From: Candidatus Tepidiaquacellales bacterium UBA2330
GTDB taxonomy: Bacteria > Bacteroidota > Ignavibacteria > Tepidaquicellales > Tepidaquicellaceae
NCBI GenBank assembly: GCA_002344965.1
Contig: DDUU01000046.1
Location: 39,221-103,220 of the forward strand
Length of the DNA: 64,000 nucleotides
Direction of reading: 5' to 3'
Shown piece by piece: positions 18,817-27,795 of the stretch. The notes beneath the pieces were generated by a model. The model saw only the letters and a program-made list of their open reading frames with translations. It was not told the origin of the DNA and searched no databases. Position 1 is the stretch's first letter, and the number at the start of each line of letters is the position of its first letter. The position numbers were made by a program, and so were the translations under genes.

Positions 18817-20232
18817 TTATATCTCAAATTCCTGACCTTTAACGGGGATCTCTATATCCTTAAAATTCAAGCTCTTTAGACCGTCCCTAAAAGCTTCCTG
18901 CTGATCAATTTCTCCGTGAACGAGAAAGATCTTTTGCATTTGGCTTTTATTAAATTTATTAAAATATTCCAGCAGCTCGCTCCTGTCAGCATGAGCGGAA
19001 AATGAATTCAGAACAACGATCTTTGAATGAACAAAATACTCATCGCCGAAAATTTTGATTACGCTGTTTTCCTTATCCCTCGCTTCCACCAGTCTCCTTC
19101 CGAGTGTGTGCTCCGCCATAAAACCGACTATAAGTATTGTAGATTTCGGATCTTCTATATTGTTCTTCAGATGATGAAGCACTCTACCTGATTCGGCCAT
19201 TCCTGACGCAGAAATTATCAGACACGGACCTTCAAGACTGTTTAATCTTTTGGACTCTTCAACATCCTGTATATATCTTAGTTGAGGAAGTTCGAATATT
19301 TCCTCTCCGTTAAGTATCATTTCCGAGAATTCATCATCATAACATTCCGGATGTATTTTGAATATATCAGTTGCTTTGGCAGAAAGCGGACTGTCAATGA
19401 ATACAGGAAATTTTTCAATCAATCCGTCATTAAATAAACCCGAAATTGCATATATTATTTCCTGTGTTCTTCCGACGCTGAATGCCGGTATAATTATTTT
19501 CCCGCCTCTTGAAACCGCTTCTTTCAATACGCCTAAAAGCTGTTCATGCATCATATTCGCTTTGTCATGTATCCTACCGCCGTATGTAGATTCCGAAATT
19601 ATATAATCCACATCACCAATGAATTCAGGATCTTTAAGTATCGGCAAACCCGGTCTTCCAATGTCTCCGGTGAATGCGAATTTAAATTTTTTATTTTTTT
19701 CCTGAATAGTGAGCACCATCATTGCCGATCCGAGAATATGACCGGCGTCATAAAATTCGACTTCAAGTTTCTCGCTGAATCCGTCTATACAGAACTTCTT
19801 CCCGTAAGACACTGTCTTGAAATTTTTCATAACATTCCTGGCGTCATTAATCCTGTATAGCGGTTTAAAAGGCGGCTGGTTTTTTTTAGCTCTTCTTTTA
19901 TTCACATACTCAGTGTCTTTTTCCTGAATATGAGCGCTGTCTAAGAGCATTATCGAGCAGAGATCTCTCGTTGCGGAAGTGCAGTATATATTTCCTTTAA
20001 ATCCTTTCGCATATAGTGATGGCAGATTTCCGGAATGATCAATGTGCGCATGTGAAAGTATGACACTGTGAAGCTCTTCCGGATCAAAGAGAAAGCTTCT
20101 GTTAATATCATACGCCTCTTCGCGTTTCCCCTGAAAAAGCCCGCAGTCAAGAAGTATTTTTTTGCCGTTTATCTCAAGCAGATGCTGTGATCCCGTAACT
20201 GTCCTGTCCGCTCCGCAGAATTTAATTCTCAT
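18817..20232 (-). CDS. beta-CASP metallo-beta-lactamase RNase-like protein
   Basis: A 471-residue MBL-fold protein with a beta-CASP domain, related to Ysh1/CPSF-73-like RNA-processing nucleases. The metal motif HAHIDHSG holds H61, H63, D65 and H66; later ligands are in DAGHILGSAMM (His) and GDIGR (Asp). The RNA-specificity C-terminal part has the SASGMAESGR and SAHADR motifs. It probably processes RNA endo- or exonucleolytically in the cytoplasm. It lies 9 nt after the glycosylase gene and is likely co-transcribed with it. Confidence 0.88.
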   Translation of the reverse strand: MRIKFCGADRTVTGSQHLLEINGKKILLDCGLFQGKREEAYDINRSFLFDPEELHSVILSHAHIDHSGNLPSLYAKGFKGNIYCTSATRDLCSIMLLDSAHIQEKDTEYVNKRRAKKNQPPFKPLYRINDARNVMKNFKTVSYGKKFCIDGFSEKLEVEFYDAGHILGSAMMVLTIQEKNKKFKFAFTGDIGRPGLPILKDPEFIGDVDYIISESTYGGRIHDKANMMHEQLLGVLKEAVSRGGKIIIPAFSVGRTQEIIYAISGLFNDGLIEKFPVFIDSPLSAKATDIFKIHPECYDDEFSEMILNGEEIFELPQLRYIQDVEESKRLNSLEGPCLIISASGMAESGRVLHHLKNNIEDPKSTILIVGFMAEHTLGRRLVEARDKENSVIKIFGDEYFVHSKIVVLNSFSAHADRSELLEYFNKFNKSQMQKIFLVHGEIDQQEAFRDGLKSLNFKDIEIPVKGQEFEI

Positions 20233-20241
20233 GAAATGAAT

Positions 20242-20901
20242 TTAATTGTTAATTATCTCTTTATTGAACTTATGTTTTGTAACATACGGATTGTCTTTAA
20301 TAAAAAACCTGTACGGAAATTCTATTCCTTTATTAAGTCCGATCCTTCTTGAAATATTTATATCGAAATCATCTGTTCCGCTGTTTCCCGTTATAAAAAC
20401 TTTACTTTCAGGATCAGTGATATCCGAGCCGTTTAAAGTTTTGTCAATGTTCAGAGCCATACATAATTTGGATGGTCCGTTTGTAAGTTCAATATCGTTT
20501 TTTACATCCGGTCTGTTAAATCTCATAATATCTATTCCCTGCTCAGGTTCTCCGGCTCTTATCAGGACTGCATTACCGACTCCTTCTTTTCCGCAGACCG
20601 CGTTAAAACAGTAATAATATCCGTAAATGAAATAAACATATGCTCTTCCTTCCTGACCGAACATCACACTGTTTCTGTTTGTTACTTTTCCGAATGCATG
20701 ACAAGCTGGATCGTGTTCACCAATGTAAGCTTCGGTTTCAACTATTCTGACTGCTGCGAACTTTTTACCGGTCTTTCTGACAAGAAGCATTCCGAGTAGT
20801 TCTTTTGAAACTGTTAAAGCATCATTCAGATAAAAATCTTTTTCCGGTATTTTTGAATTAATCAACTTCAATCTTATCTCAAATTTAATCAATATTGTCA
20901 A
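20242..20901 (-). CDS. mpg: DNA-3-methyladenine glycosylase (AAG/Mpg type)
   Basis: Removes alkylated purines in base-excision repair. The protein (up to 219 residues) shows ETEAYIGEHDPACHAFGKVTNRN (around 57-77) and the GRAYVYFIYGYYYCFN core of the AAG fold, and GNAVLIRAGEPEQG. The exact start is uncertain: no ATG is available. The longest reading starts at TTG 20901, but the conserved part begins near SKIPEKDFYLND, and TTG codons at 20871 or 20865 fit the family better. TAnnTTTG-like elements at 20899-20906 and 20880-20887 also favour a downstream start. Confidence 0.9.
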   Translation of the reverse strand: MTILIKFEIRLKLINSKIPEKDFYLNDALTVSKELLGMLLVRKTGKKFAAVRIVETEAYIGEHDPACHAFGKVTNRNSVMFGQEGRAYVYFIYGYYYCFNAVCGKEGVGNAVLIRAGEPEQGIDIMRFNRPDVKNDIELTNGPSKLCMALNIDKTLNGSDITDPESKVFITGNSGTDDFDINISRRIGLNKGIEFPYRFFIKDNPYVTKHKFNKEIINN

Positions 20902-21253
20902 AAATAAGAAAATCCTGTTTTACAGAATATGGAATAATCTTAAGACGGGTAAATGGATCTGATTTTAGGACAAAATAAACGGTATGTTAGTTTAAAATTC
21001 AAATTGATATTCCGGTATTTTATTAATCTATATTTATCTGTAAACCGAGAGAAAATGTGAAAATATTAAATAAGTCTTTATATTCAACAACGTTTCTAAA
21101 TTTTGTTATACATAAAATATATAATTTATATTTTGTCAAAAAATATCTCAACTGATGGTACATTAACAGCGATAATTTTCCATTTTCAGCAATAGATTCT
21201 GTCTTATTACAAACGAAATTTAAAATACTTTTTTATCATCTACTTATAATTTA
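20902..21253. other. intergenic region without recognisable gene
   Basis: 352 bp of very AT-rich sequence between the 483-residue protein gene and mpg, both on the minus strand. I see no ORF, RNA structure or clear terminator. It probably holds the upstream control region of mpg, but no -33/-7 pair with the expected spacing was found. Confidence 0.5.
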
Positions 21254-22705
21254 CTAAAGTTTCATCTCATCAATTTTCTTCTGCAGCCACAATATATTGC
21301 CGGTTTGTTTTTCCTTTTTTATTTTCATTTCAAGGATATTTATCGAATCAGAATCAGAAACGCCTGATGTTTTTAACTTAAGTAAACGATGGAAATTTTT
21401 TATAAAGTTGTTGTAATGATTTTTAAAAATATCGGAAAATTCATTAGTATATCTTAAGAAATGTGTAATAGAATCAATAAGGGAATACGCTTGCTCGAAG
21501 TAAGACAGCTCGTAGTAAATTTTCATTAGTAAAATCCGCGCATCTAATTTAAAAATAAAGATATCATAATTAATTTTACCTGTATACTCCAACGCTTTTT
21601 CAAAATTACCTTTAATAAAATTCAGGTGAGCAAATGAAAAATTGTACATGTTATCTCTGTGCTCTATATGTAATTCCGAAGAATATTTTTGAATAAAATT
21701 TTCAAGCTTTTCATACTCTTCCAGTGCAGAAAACACAACTACAATATTACGGAAAAGAATAATGTGAAAATCATCACTTTCGGTTTTTTTATAAATATTA
21801 TTTTCCAGCATATATTCGTACAAAAAGCAATACTCTTCATTAGGAAACAGTTTAACATTTACGTAAGTGAGCATAATATTCGAAAGTAAAAAATTATCTT
21901 CTCTCCCAAAAAGATTTTTATTTTCCGCAACAAGTTTTTTCAATTCATAATAATACTCTGTATTGTCTTTATGCTTATTCATTTTATAAATCATGTAAAA
22001 AATAAGTACGTAAGGATAAAATCTGTCAGAATTAATTTTCATTTCTTCAAGAAGATTTTCCGTGTTTAGATTTTCCAGAAGATTATTCATAAGATTATAT
22101 CTCATGGGAATATTGTAAGCATCTGATGTATTCTTTACATCTTCTATCATAAACGACATCATCAATGCGGCAGCTACTATGTTTTCATCAGTTGCCAGAG
22201 TATATTCGAATGAATCATTAAATTGATCCCTGTCGAGTGAATAGTTCTTATAAACAGAGTAAAGAAAATACCTTTCTATAAAATCCGTTATCCCACCTTT
22301 GTTTGTATCGTTAATAATCTTTTCATACTCTTTTTCAAATTCGATATAATGCTTTCTCCTTCTTATCTGATCAAGCACATAAAAACTTTTTCTTTTTTCA
22401 TCTTCTTTAAAAGATGAGTAAGCAAGAAAATCAATACACATTTTATATAGTTCTGATATTAAAGTTTTCATCAAACTATTTGATTTAGTATCACCGTAAT
22501 TTTTCCCCGGGAAAATACTTTCATAGATATTTTTAACTGAAAATTTTTCTGAAGAAAATTGCGGATAATAAATTTTTAACGCTTTGAAGAGAGGCATTAG
22601 GTCGCGGCCTTTGCTAAAATAAGGCGATGATACAAACTTCTCGAAATTTTTAAATTCAGATTTGCTGAATGTTTTTAATAAGCTTACAAGTTTAGAATCA
22701 GTCAT
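21254..22705 (-). CDS. uncharacterised helical protein
   Basis: A 483-residue, almost wholly alpha-helical cytoplasmic-looking protein without signal or membrane segments. It opens with a motif KSEFKNFEKFVSSPYF (about 14-29) that I associate, from memory, with uncharacterised proteins of Bacteroidetes and Ignavibacteria; I know no function. The helices look TPR/SEL1-like in periodicity (LNFIKGNFEKALEYTG, YYELSYFEQAYSLIDS). The ATG at 22705 is chosen over a TTG ten codons upstream, since the family motif follows closely. It is divergent from the large surface protein. Confidence 0.7.
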   Translation of the reverse strand: MTDSKLVSLLKTFSKSEFKNFEKFVSSPYFSKGRDLMPLFKALKIYYPQFSSEKFSVKNIYESIFPGKNYGDTKSNSLMKTLISELYKMCIDFLAYSSFKEDEKRKSFYVLDQIRRRKHYIEFEKEYEKIINDTNKGGITDFIERYFLYSVYKNYSLDRDQFNDSFEYTLATDENIVAAALMMSFMIEDVKNTSDAYNIPMRYNLMNNLLENLNTENLLEEMKINSDRFYPYVLIFYMIYKMNKHKDNTEYYYELKKLVAENKNLFGREDNFLLSNIMLTYVNVKLFPNEEYCFLYEYMLENNIYKKTESDDFHIILFRNIVVVFSALEEYEKLENFIQKYSSELHIEHRDNMYNFSFAHLNFIKGNFEKALEYTGKINYDIFIFKLDARILLMKIYYELSYFEQAYSLIDSITHFLRYTNEFSDIFKNHYNNFIKNFHRLLKLKTSGVSDSDSINILEMKIKKEKQTGNILWLQKKIDEMKL

Positions 22706-22822
22706 TGAGTTAATTATATGGATTTTGTGACCCAAAGAATATATAAACGCTAATTAATAACTTAAATACAAGTATTTAACATTTTTTTTCTTAAAATCCC
22801 GTGACTTTAGACTAAAACTCTC

Positions 22823-22854
22823 TTTGTAGTGCAATGAATGAATAAATATTTTTG
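22823..22854 (+). promoter_or_regulatory. promoter of the large surface protein gene
   Basis: TTTG (22823-22826), a 20-nt spacer and TATTTTTG (22847-22854) form a full match to the Bacteroidetes -33/-7 consensus. Transcription would start near 22860, about 40 nt before the ATG at 22902. Confidence 0.7.
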
Positions 22855-22901
22855 CTGCATATTTAATTAAAAATCTTAAACATTCTTTTTCGGGGGTAAA
22901 A

Positions 22902-25900
22902 ATGATTAGAAAGTTAATTACATCAGGTTTTCAATTTATTTATTCTTTTTTCATAAAATTTATAAATATAATTGATTTACACTATCTATGCGTAGGGCGA
23001 AAGTTATTGCTAAAATCAGAAAAGCCGCTACACTTCATGGTTTTAAAAGTAAAATATAATTTTAATCTTGTTGCAGTTTGTACATTTTCTATATTTGCTT
23101 TCAATTACACATACGCTCAAAATGTAACAGTAACCGGTGCAAATACTGGTAACGGCACCTATATTACTTTGAGTGCTGCTTTCATTGCAATAAACGGAGA
23201 TTTACAAAGCGGAGCTGATATTGTAATTTCATTATCTGGAAATACAACTGAACCGGTTACCGGCGCAGAGTTAAACAGCGGTTTGTGGGAAAGTATTTTA
23301 ATTTTGCCTACAGGCGGACAGCCAATAACAGTTTCAGCATCAGTAAATCCGGGATCTGCACTTATAAATTTTAACGGAGCTGACTATGTAACAATTGACG
23401 GATTAAATTCCGGTGGGAACTCTCTGACTTTTTCAAATACAACAGTATCTTCTGTTTGGGGAACAAGCACGATTCGATTCGAAAATAAGACAAACAATAA
23501 TGTTGTAACACGCTGCACAGTCCTTGGATCCTCCACAAGCATATCGGCCGGAGCGAATATTTATTTTGGTACTACAACTTCTCCGGGTCCCGGTAATAAT
23601 TTTAATTCAATATCATATTGCAACATTGGTCCGGCGGGAACAAATCTTCCGGCTTCCGGAATAACTTCTTTTGGAACAATCGGCTACAATAACACCGGTG
23701 ACACAATAAGAAACTGCAACATTTATGATTACTTCAGCTCCGCAGATTCAAGCGCCGGGATTTTTCTTCCATTATATAATTCCGGCTTCGTGATAAAGGA
23801 TAATAAATTCTATCAAACCTCACTAAGAACTCAGACAATAGGCGCTCCTCATGCAGCTGTTTCAATATTTAACAGTTATGGAAGTAACTTTACAATATCA
23901 GGTAATAAAATCGGTTATTCGACATCGTCCGGAACGGGTCTATATTCATTTACAGGAGTGGGAAACTCTTTCTTCTATGGTATCAATGCAGAAAATCCTT
24001 TCTTTGCTTCAATGGATATTCACAACAATACCGTTGCAGGAATTTCAATTTCCGGCTCAATGACCATGCATAGCGTAAAATTAATCAATGTAAATAATTG
24101 TGTGTCAGCGAATATTACAGGTAATACGATCGGAAGCGTTACGTCTCCCGGAAGCATTACATATAATTCCAATACAAATTACAACATGATTTACGGAATA
24201 TCTTGCTATACACAAAATTCAGCTGCAGTAAATGGCAATACAATAGGAAGTATTACAGCGTCAAACAGTGATCCTTCCGGCGGTTGTCAAATTTACGCTA
24301 TCTCTATTACTGCACCTGCTGCTATATGTAATTATAACAATATCGGAGGCAGAATACCAAATTCAATTTATACAGTCACAACTTCCACAATCCCTAATAC
24401 ATCCGTTTATGGGATTTTATGCAATTCAGAAGCTTTGATTTCAGGAAATACTATTACTAATTTAACTTCAGAAGGAGGTAACAGCGGCGGTGTATATCCA
24501 CAGGTCGTCGGGATCAGCGGGAGCAATACGATTTCACAAAATTTCATTTACGGATTATCTTGCTCTGCGATGTTTGGAAGAATTGTCGGCATTTCAGGTT
24601 CGGGTTTAATTTCAAGAAATATCATACACTCTTTTTCTTCTCCCGATACAGCGACTACGTTCATAGGAATATCAAGCATAAATTCAGGTACTGTTCAAAA
24701 TAATATGTTGCGTTTTGGTCTGGATACTTCAGGAAACAGCATGAATACCGGCTGTACGATATATGGTCTGCATGATGAAAATGGCAGTAATTTTTATTTT
24801 AACAGTATTTATATTGGCGGAACTGCAACGTCAGGGACTTCAAACACTTATTGCCTGAAAAGCAAAGTTCAAAACTCTACAAGGAATTATCTGAATAATA
24901 TACTTTATAACGTTCGCACAAATAGTTTAGCTGATGTTAGTCATTTTGCTGTCGGTATTGATAATACAAACGGATTGAACAGTAACTATAACATTTTATT
25001 CGCACCTAACAAAGGCGGAAAAACAGGTTATTTTAATGGCAGCGTGATGAATAACATTGCCGCATGGAGGGCTTCAACAAATCTGGATAATAATAGTCAC
25101 GCTAAAGATCCTTATTTTTTCAATCCGACTTCGAGCTTTTTCTTCGGTCTACAAATTAGCGGCGCTCCAACTCCTGTTGAGCAAAACGGTATACCGATCA
25201 GCGGTATAGAGGAAGATTTTTACGGAGCCCCGCGCTCTTTTCTTACTCCAACAGATATCGGTGCACATTGCGGAAATTTTACTCAAACAGGCGGTCCGCT
25301 CTCCGGAGATTATCTGGTCGGACTTTCTTTATTTAATTCAATGGCAGGTACATCAATTTATTTTGAAAAATCAATCAGAAAGGTTTTAAAAGAAATTGCA
25401 GATTCAGATATTAACTCTGATGGAAGCTCTGATTACAGAAATGTAAAAATGGTAAAAAAGGAAGTCGAAGAGGAAATTTATGTTCCCATGCAGAATGGTG
25501 AAATTTATACCGGACCTTTGTTTATAAAACGCAGTGATAATCCCGATATTTTTACAAATGCAATCAACGGAATTTATGCAACTATAAATACAGCTCTGAA
25601 TGATATTTATACATCCGGTGCAAATGGAGCAGTAAGGTTTCTGCTCACTGACACCCTCTATTCAAATGAAGCTTTACCTATTTTTATTGGTAATTGGCCT
25701 AATGCTTCCGTTGTAAACACATTGACAATCAAACCTCGGACAGGTGTGACAACATTAATTACCGGAATCAGTTCGGCAATATTCGATATAAACTCAGCGG
25801 ATCATTTCATACTTGATGGTTCTAATACAGCTAACGGTAATACAAAAGATCTTACAGTTTCAAATTTCTCCGAAACCGGTACAGCTATTCAATTCATTAA

Positions 25901-27491
25901 CGATGCGCGAATAAATACTATAAAAAATTGTATCCTGAAAGGAAACTCTTCTTCCTCTTCCAATGGAGTTGTAACGTTTTTAACAACAACCGGTTCGGAA
26001 GGCAATGACAGTAATACTATTCAGAACAATGACATAACTTCCAATTCCGGACAGCCAAATTACTGTTTATACAACAAAGGTTCCGGCTCTTCATCCAATC
26101 AAAAAAACTCTCATAACAGAATTATCGGAAACAGGATATTTAATTTTGCAATCAGAGGCATCACTGACGAGGGAAATTCTGCAGCTACACTTTATGATGG
26201 AAATGAAATCTATTCTTTAATTCCGATGACAACGCGTGGAGCCGGCTTTCGGACAAGTGATTCAACAATAGAAGGATTTATCTTCAGAAATAACTTCATT
26301 CGCGATTTAAAAACTTCAGGAATCCCCGGTAATGACTGGATTTATGGAATTGAGTTAGCAGGAATTCAAAATTCATTTACAGGAGAAATTTATAATAATT
26401 TTATATCACTGTCGCATCAAACTTCGATAGACTTGAGGGGAATATCTGATAAATCTCCGGGATATGCTTCATACAATATTTATTTTAATTCGATAAACAT
26501 TTCAGGGTCGGCTAACACAGGTACAAATTCAGTTTCATATTTCAATGTAAACGATGCAAGCACCAATTTCAAAAATAATATTCTTGTCAATACAAGATCA
26601 GGCGGAGTTAATTATTCAATAAGAACAAATGGTATAACGAATAACTTTAATAGTAATTATAATGATATATATGCCTCAGGTTCATTTAATTATTTAGGAA
26701 GAATCGGTATATCAGATATTGGAAACTTGTCTGACTGGCGCGCCGCAACAGGTAATGACTTCAACAGTATTTCAGCAAATCCTCTTTTTATCAGCAGTTC
26801 GAATCTTCATATTGATTCAACACAAGCATCTCCGTTGAGCAATATAGGTACAGCAATTGCAGGGATCGCAACTGACTATGATAACAATACAAGAAGCCTA
26901 ACTGCGCCAGATATTGGCGCAGATGAATTCAACGGCGTTAACTTTACGGTAAATTTAAAATTAACTACGTTCATCGAAGGATTTTATGACGCTTCATCGG
27001 ATACACAGATCAGTGATACTTTAAAAATATATCTGAAAAATTTGAATTCACCTTATGAAAATGTCGATTCAGCTACATCGGTAGCTGATGCAAATGGATT
27101 ATGCAGTCTGACTTTTGCCAATGCTACTTTCGGTTCTTATTATATTGTTATCACTCACAGAAATTCCATTCAGACATGGAGTGCAAATGCAGTTGCTTTC
27201 ATAAATGGAAGTACTACTGTTTACAACTTTACAGTGGCATCAGTGCAGGCATTCGGAAATAACCTGAATCAGGTTGATACTTCACCTGTCAGATTTGCAG
27301 TTTACAGCGGCGATGTAAATCAAGACGGTATAGTAGATAATTCGGATGCAGGAGAGATTGATAATGATTCATTTAACTTCGTGTCCGGGTATGTTGTAAC
27401 TGATTTGACAGGCGACGGGATAGTTGATTCGGACGATGGAGCTATTATAGATAACAATTCATTAAATTTTGTTATGGTGATCACACCATAG
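22902..27491 (+). CDS. large beta-helix surface protein with dockerin-like C-terminus
   Basis: A 1529-residue exported protein. An unusually long N-terminus leads to a hydrophobic signal (about 54-70, ending AFNYTYAQ). Two right-handed parallel beta-helix modules follow (about 75-800 and 870-1340), rich in Asn/Gly/Ser/Thr turns of the NNxI/GNxI kind. Each ends with a similar PxDIGA motif (near 784 and 1337). A beta-sandwich comes next, then two dockerin/EF-hand-like calcium loops (GDVNQDGIVDNSD and DLTGDGIVDSDD, about 1470-1515). No T9SS sorting domain is present. It could bind polysaccharide or act in adhesion; the function is unproven. ATG 22902 fits the promoter; an alternative ATG at 23037 would give a more normal signal peptide. 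Confidence 0.75.
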   Translation: MIRKLITSGFQFIYSFFIKFINIIDLHYLCVGRKLLLKSEKPLHFMVLKVKYNFNLVAVCTFSIFAFNYTYAQNVTVTGANTGNGTYITLSAAFIAINGDLQSGADIVISLSGNTTEPVTGAELNSGLWESILILPTGGQPITVSASVNPGSALINFNGADYVTIDGLNSGGNSLTFSNTTVSSVWGTSTIRFENKTNNNVVTRCTVLGSSTSISAGANIYFGTTTSPGPGNNFNSISYCNIGPAGTNLPASGITSFGTIGYNNTGDTIRNCNIYDYFSSADSSAGIFLPLYNSGFVIKDNKFYQTSLRTQTIGAPHAAVSIFNSYGSNFTISGNKIGYSTSSGTGLYSFTGVGNSFFYGINAENPFFASMDIHNNTVAGISISGSMTMHSVKLINVNNCVSANITGNTIGSVTSPGSITYNSNTNYNMIYGISCYTQNSAAVNGNTIGSITASNSDPSGGCQIYAISITAPAAICNYNNIGGRIPNSIYTVTTSTIPNTSVYGILCNSEALISGNTITNLTSEGGNSGGVYPQVVGISGSNTISQNFIYGLSCSAMFGRIVGISGSGLISRNIIHSFSSPDTATTFIGISSINSGTVQNNMLRFGLDTSGNSMNTGCTIYGLHDENGSNFYFNSIYIGGTATSGTSNTYCLKSKVQNSTRNYLNNILYNVRTNSLADVSHFAVGIDNTNGLNSNYNILFAPNKGGKTGYFNGSVMNNIAAWRASTNLDNNSHAKDPYFFNPTSSFFFGLQISGAPTPVEQNGIPISGIEEDFYGAPRSFLTPTDIGAHCGNFTQTGGPLSGDYLVGLSLFNSMAGTSIYFEKSIRKVLKEIADSDINSDGSSDYRNVKMVKKEVEEEIYVPMQNGEIYTGPLFIKRSDNPDIFTNAINGIYATINTALNDIYTSGANGAVRFLLTDTLYSNEALPIFIGNWPNASVVNTLTIKPRTGVTTLITGISSAIFDINSADHFILDGSNTANGNTKDLTVSNFSETGTAIQFINDARINTIKNCILKGNSSSSSNGVVTFLTTTGSEGNDSNTIQNNDITSNSGQPNYCLYNKGSGSSSNQKNSHNRIIGNRIFNFAIRGITDEGNSAATLYDGNEIYSLIPMTTRGAGFRTSDSTIEGFIFRNNFIRDLKTSGIPGNDWIYGIELAGIQNSFTGEIYNNFISLSHQTSIDLRGISDKSPGYASYNIYFNSINISGSANTGTNSVSYFNVNDASTNFKNNILVNTRSGGVNYSIRTNGITNNFNSNYNDIYASGSFNYLGRIGISDIGNLSDWRAATGNDFNSISANPLFISSSNLHIDSTQASPLSNIGTAIAGIATDYDNNTRSLTAPDIGADEFNGVNFTVNLKLTTFIEGFYDASSDTQISDTLKIYLKNLNSPYENVDSATSVADANGLCSLTFANATFGSYYIVITHRNSIQTWSANAVAFINGSTTVYNFTVASVQAFGNNLNQVDTSPVRFAVYSGDVNQDGIVDNSDAGEIDNDSFNFVSGYVVTDLTGDGIVDSDDGAIIDNNSLNFVMVITP

Positions 27492-27726
27492 TTAATTGTT
27501 ATAAGTTAATGTTTTATTTTAAGAGAAATATCTTAGTGTCCGGATGATATAGTCCGGGCGCTTTGACATATTTTTGTTTTTAAACTTTACTGTAATAACG
27601 GTATGGTTAAATTTAATAGAATCAAGATAGTTTTTTAAATGATATAATAATAATCACCTTATCAGAATCTTTTTTTAAAATTGATTATAACTTTTTGCAA
27701 ACACAGCAGAGTGCAAATGTAATTAA

Positions 27727-27757
27727 CAAAAAAACCCGCTTATGCGGGTTTTAAAAA
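27727..27757. terminator. bidirectional intrinsic terminator
   Basis: AAAACCCGC pairs with GCGGGTTTT around TTAT, with an A-run before and a T/A-run after. It sits between the convergent surface protein and protease genes and can serve both. Confidence 0.85.
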
Positions 27758-27795
27758 ACACTTTGATTCTTGATTCGGAAAATGTAACTATTCAA

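Noticed and set aside
27569..27576. TATTTTTG -7-like element after the beta-helix gene
   Set aside because: No -33 TTTG at 19-21 nt and no plus-strand gene downstream.
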